Shown here: positions 63,658-64,000 of the stretch, piece by piece
Layout of the letters: each line of letters begins with the position of its first letter
How positions within the stretch are numbered: position 1 is the stretch's first letter
DNA from: Natrinema altunense
Lineage (GTDB): Archaea; Halobacteriota; Halobacteria; Halobacteriales; Natrialbaceae
Length of the DNA: 64,000 nt
Direction: 5' to 3'
NCBI RefSeq assembly: GCF_000731985.1
Contig: NZ_JNCS01000014.1
Span: 1 to 64,000, forward strand
Program-made: the position numbers and the translations under genes
The notes under the pieces: model-generated
Told to the model about the DNA's origin: nothing
The model's database searches: none
What the model saw: only the letters and a program-made list of their open reading frames with translations

Positions 63658-63853
63658 TTTCGTCGATGCCTCGAGCCGCCGTCTGCGGTCCCGTCACGGT
63701 CTCCTCGCCGGTCCGATTCGGCGACGAACCACGGACTCGGCCCCGCCGACACGGCCATCCCCTCCCAGGTGGGGCCGACGAGGACCACCCGCTCTTCGGG
63801 TTCGACCACCGGTCTCGAGCGCGGGCGCGACGACGGCGGATCGGCCCCGACGC

Positions 63854-63982
63854 TCAGGCCGTCCGGGTCTCGAGGTCGGCCGCCGCGTACCGCCGCCCAC
63901 AGTTCAGACACTGGTACCCGCCCTCGATGTGGGCGTAGAGGCGTTCGCCGCAGTCCTCACACCGGCCGTAAGGCTGTGCCAT
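63854..63982 (-). CDS. Small zinc-ribbon protein, 42 aa
   Basis: A 42-residue protein MAQPYGRCED..., with CEDC at 8-11 and CLNC at 25-28, forming one zinc ribbon, and the phrase AHIEGGYQCLNCGRRY. Codon use is strongly GC3. This is a typical haloarchaeal mini zinc-finger protein of unknown role. Its stop is at 63854-63856. Confidence 0.6.
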   Translation of the reverse strand: MAQPYGRCEDCGERLYAHIEGGYQCLNCGRRYAAADLETRTA

Positions 63983-64000
63983 CTAGTCCGTACGATGGGT

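Noticed and set aside
1-64000. CRISPR arrays and complete insertion sequences
   Set aside because: I saw no regularly spaced direct repeats with unique spacers, and no transposase with intact DDE or HUH motifs.

Overview
The window is haloarchaeal chromosome. Proteins are acidic, GC is high with strong G/C at third codon positions, several genes look leaderless with a TATA-like box about 26 bases before the start codon, and many secreted proteins carry twin-arginine signals with lipoboxes. Archaeal markers include TFB, two CetZ tubulins, Nop5 with fibrillarin, a bacterio-opsin-activator regulator, HalOD1, and an intron-bearing elongator tRNA-Met. The gene content suggests Natrialbaceae (Natrinema or Haloterrigena-like). 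That placement is from memory of gene families, not from a search.

Layout. 1-3.2 kb: AT-richer accessory DNA with a coupled micro-ORF and zinc-ribbon membrane protein, a secreted protein, and a divergent pair of winged-helix regulators. 3.5-20 kb: ordinary chromosome with membrane proteins, an Ntn-hydrolase, a flavin reductase, an orphan beta-class DNA methyltransferase, a 1051-residue PAS/GAF/Bat sensor-regulator followed by a HalOD1 protein, a tandem universal stress protein and an arylsulfotransferase-like protein. 20-27 kb: a likely envelope glycoconjugate locus (flippase-like/AglD-type protein, two alkaline-phosphatase-fold enzymes, two GT4 glycosyltransferases) beside two of the window's three DUF457-type membrane hydrolases. 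27.5-34 kb: a CoA-disulfide reductase-type flavoprotein, lipoproteins, a ParB-like protein and a 1.36-kb gene-free stretch rich in inverted repeats. 34-37 kb: an accessory patch with two copies of a hairpin repeat, a small HNH protein, small Tat proteins, a small zinc-finger protein and tRNA-Met. 37-53 kb: core genes (TFB, CetZ pair, multicopper oxidase, HtrA protease, uracil-DNA glycosylase, CtaA, ferritin-like protein, M24 homologue, GshA). 53-57.5 kb: a second accessory patch with the third hairpin repeat, a decayed copy of the 2-3 kb regulator pair, and a G8/beta-helix surface protein with a 39-bp coding tandem repeat. 57.7-64 kb: Nop5-fibrillarin, DUF63, an IMPase-family phosphatase, tRNA-Leu with a strongly structured segment upstream, and a lower-GC pair ending in a PrsW-like protease.

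Functional links. The glycosyltransferases, phosphatase/sulfatase-fold enzymes and flippase-like protein plausibly build or modify a surface glycan or glycolipid. Nop5 and fibrillarin form the box C/D 2'-O-methylation machinery. TFB is coupled to a small winged-helix protein. The two CetZ genes lie in tandem and may be co-expressed. The most interesting feature is a divergent two-repressor module present twice in inverted orientation: intact near 2.2-3.1 kb and apparently broken near 54.2-55.1 kb, where one gene has a one-base frameshift and the other an in-frame TAG.
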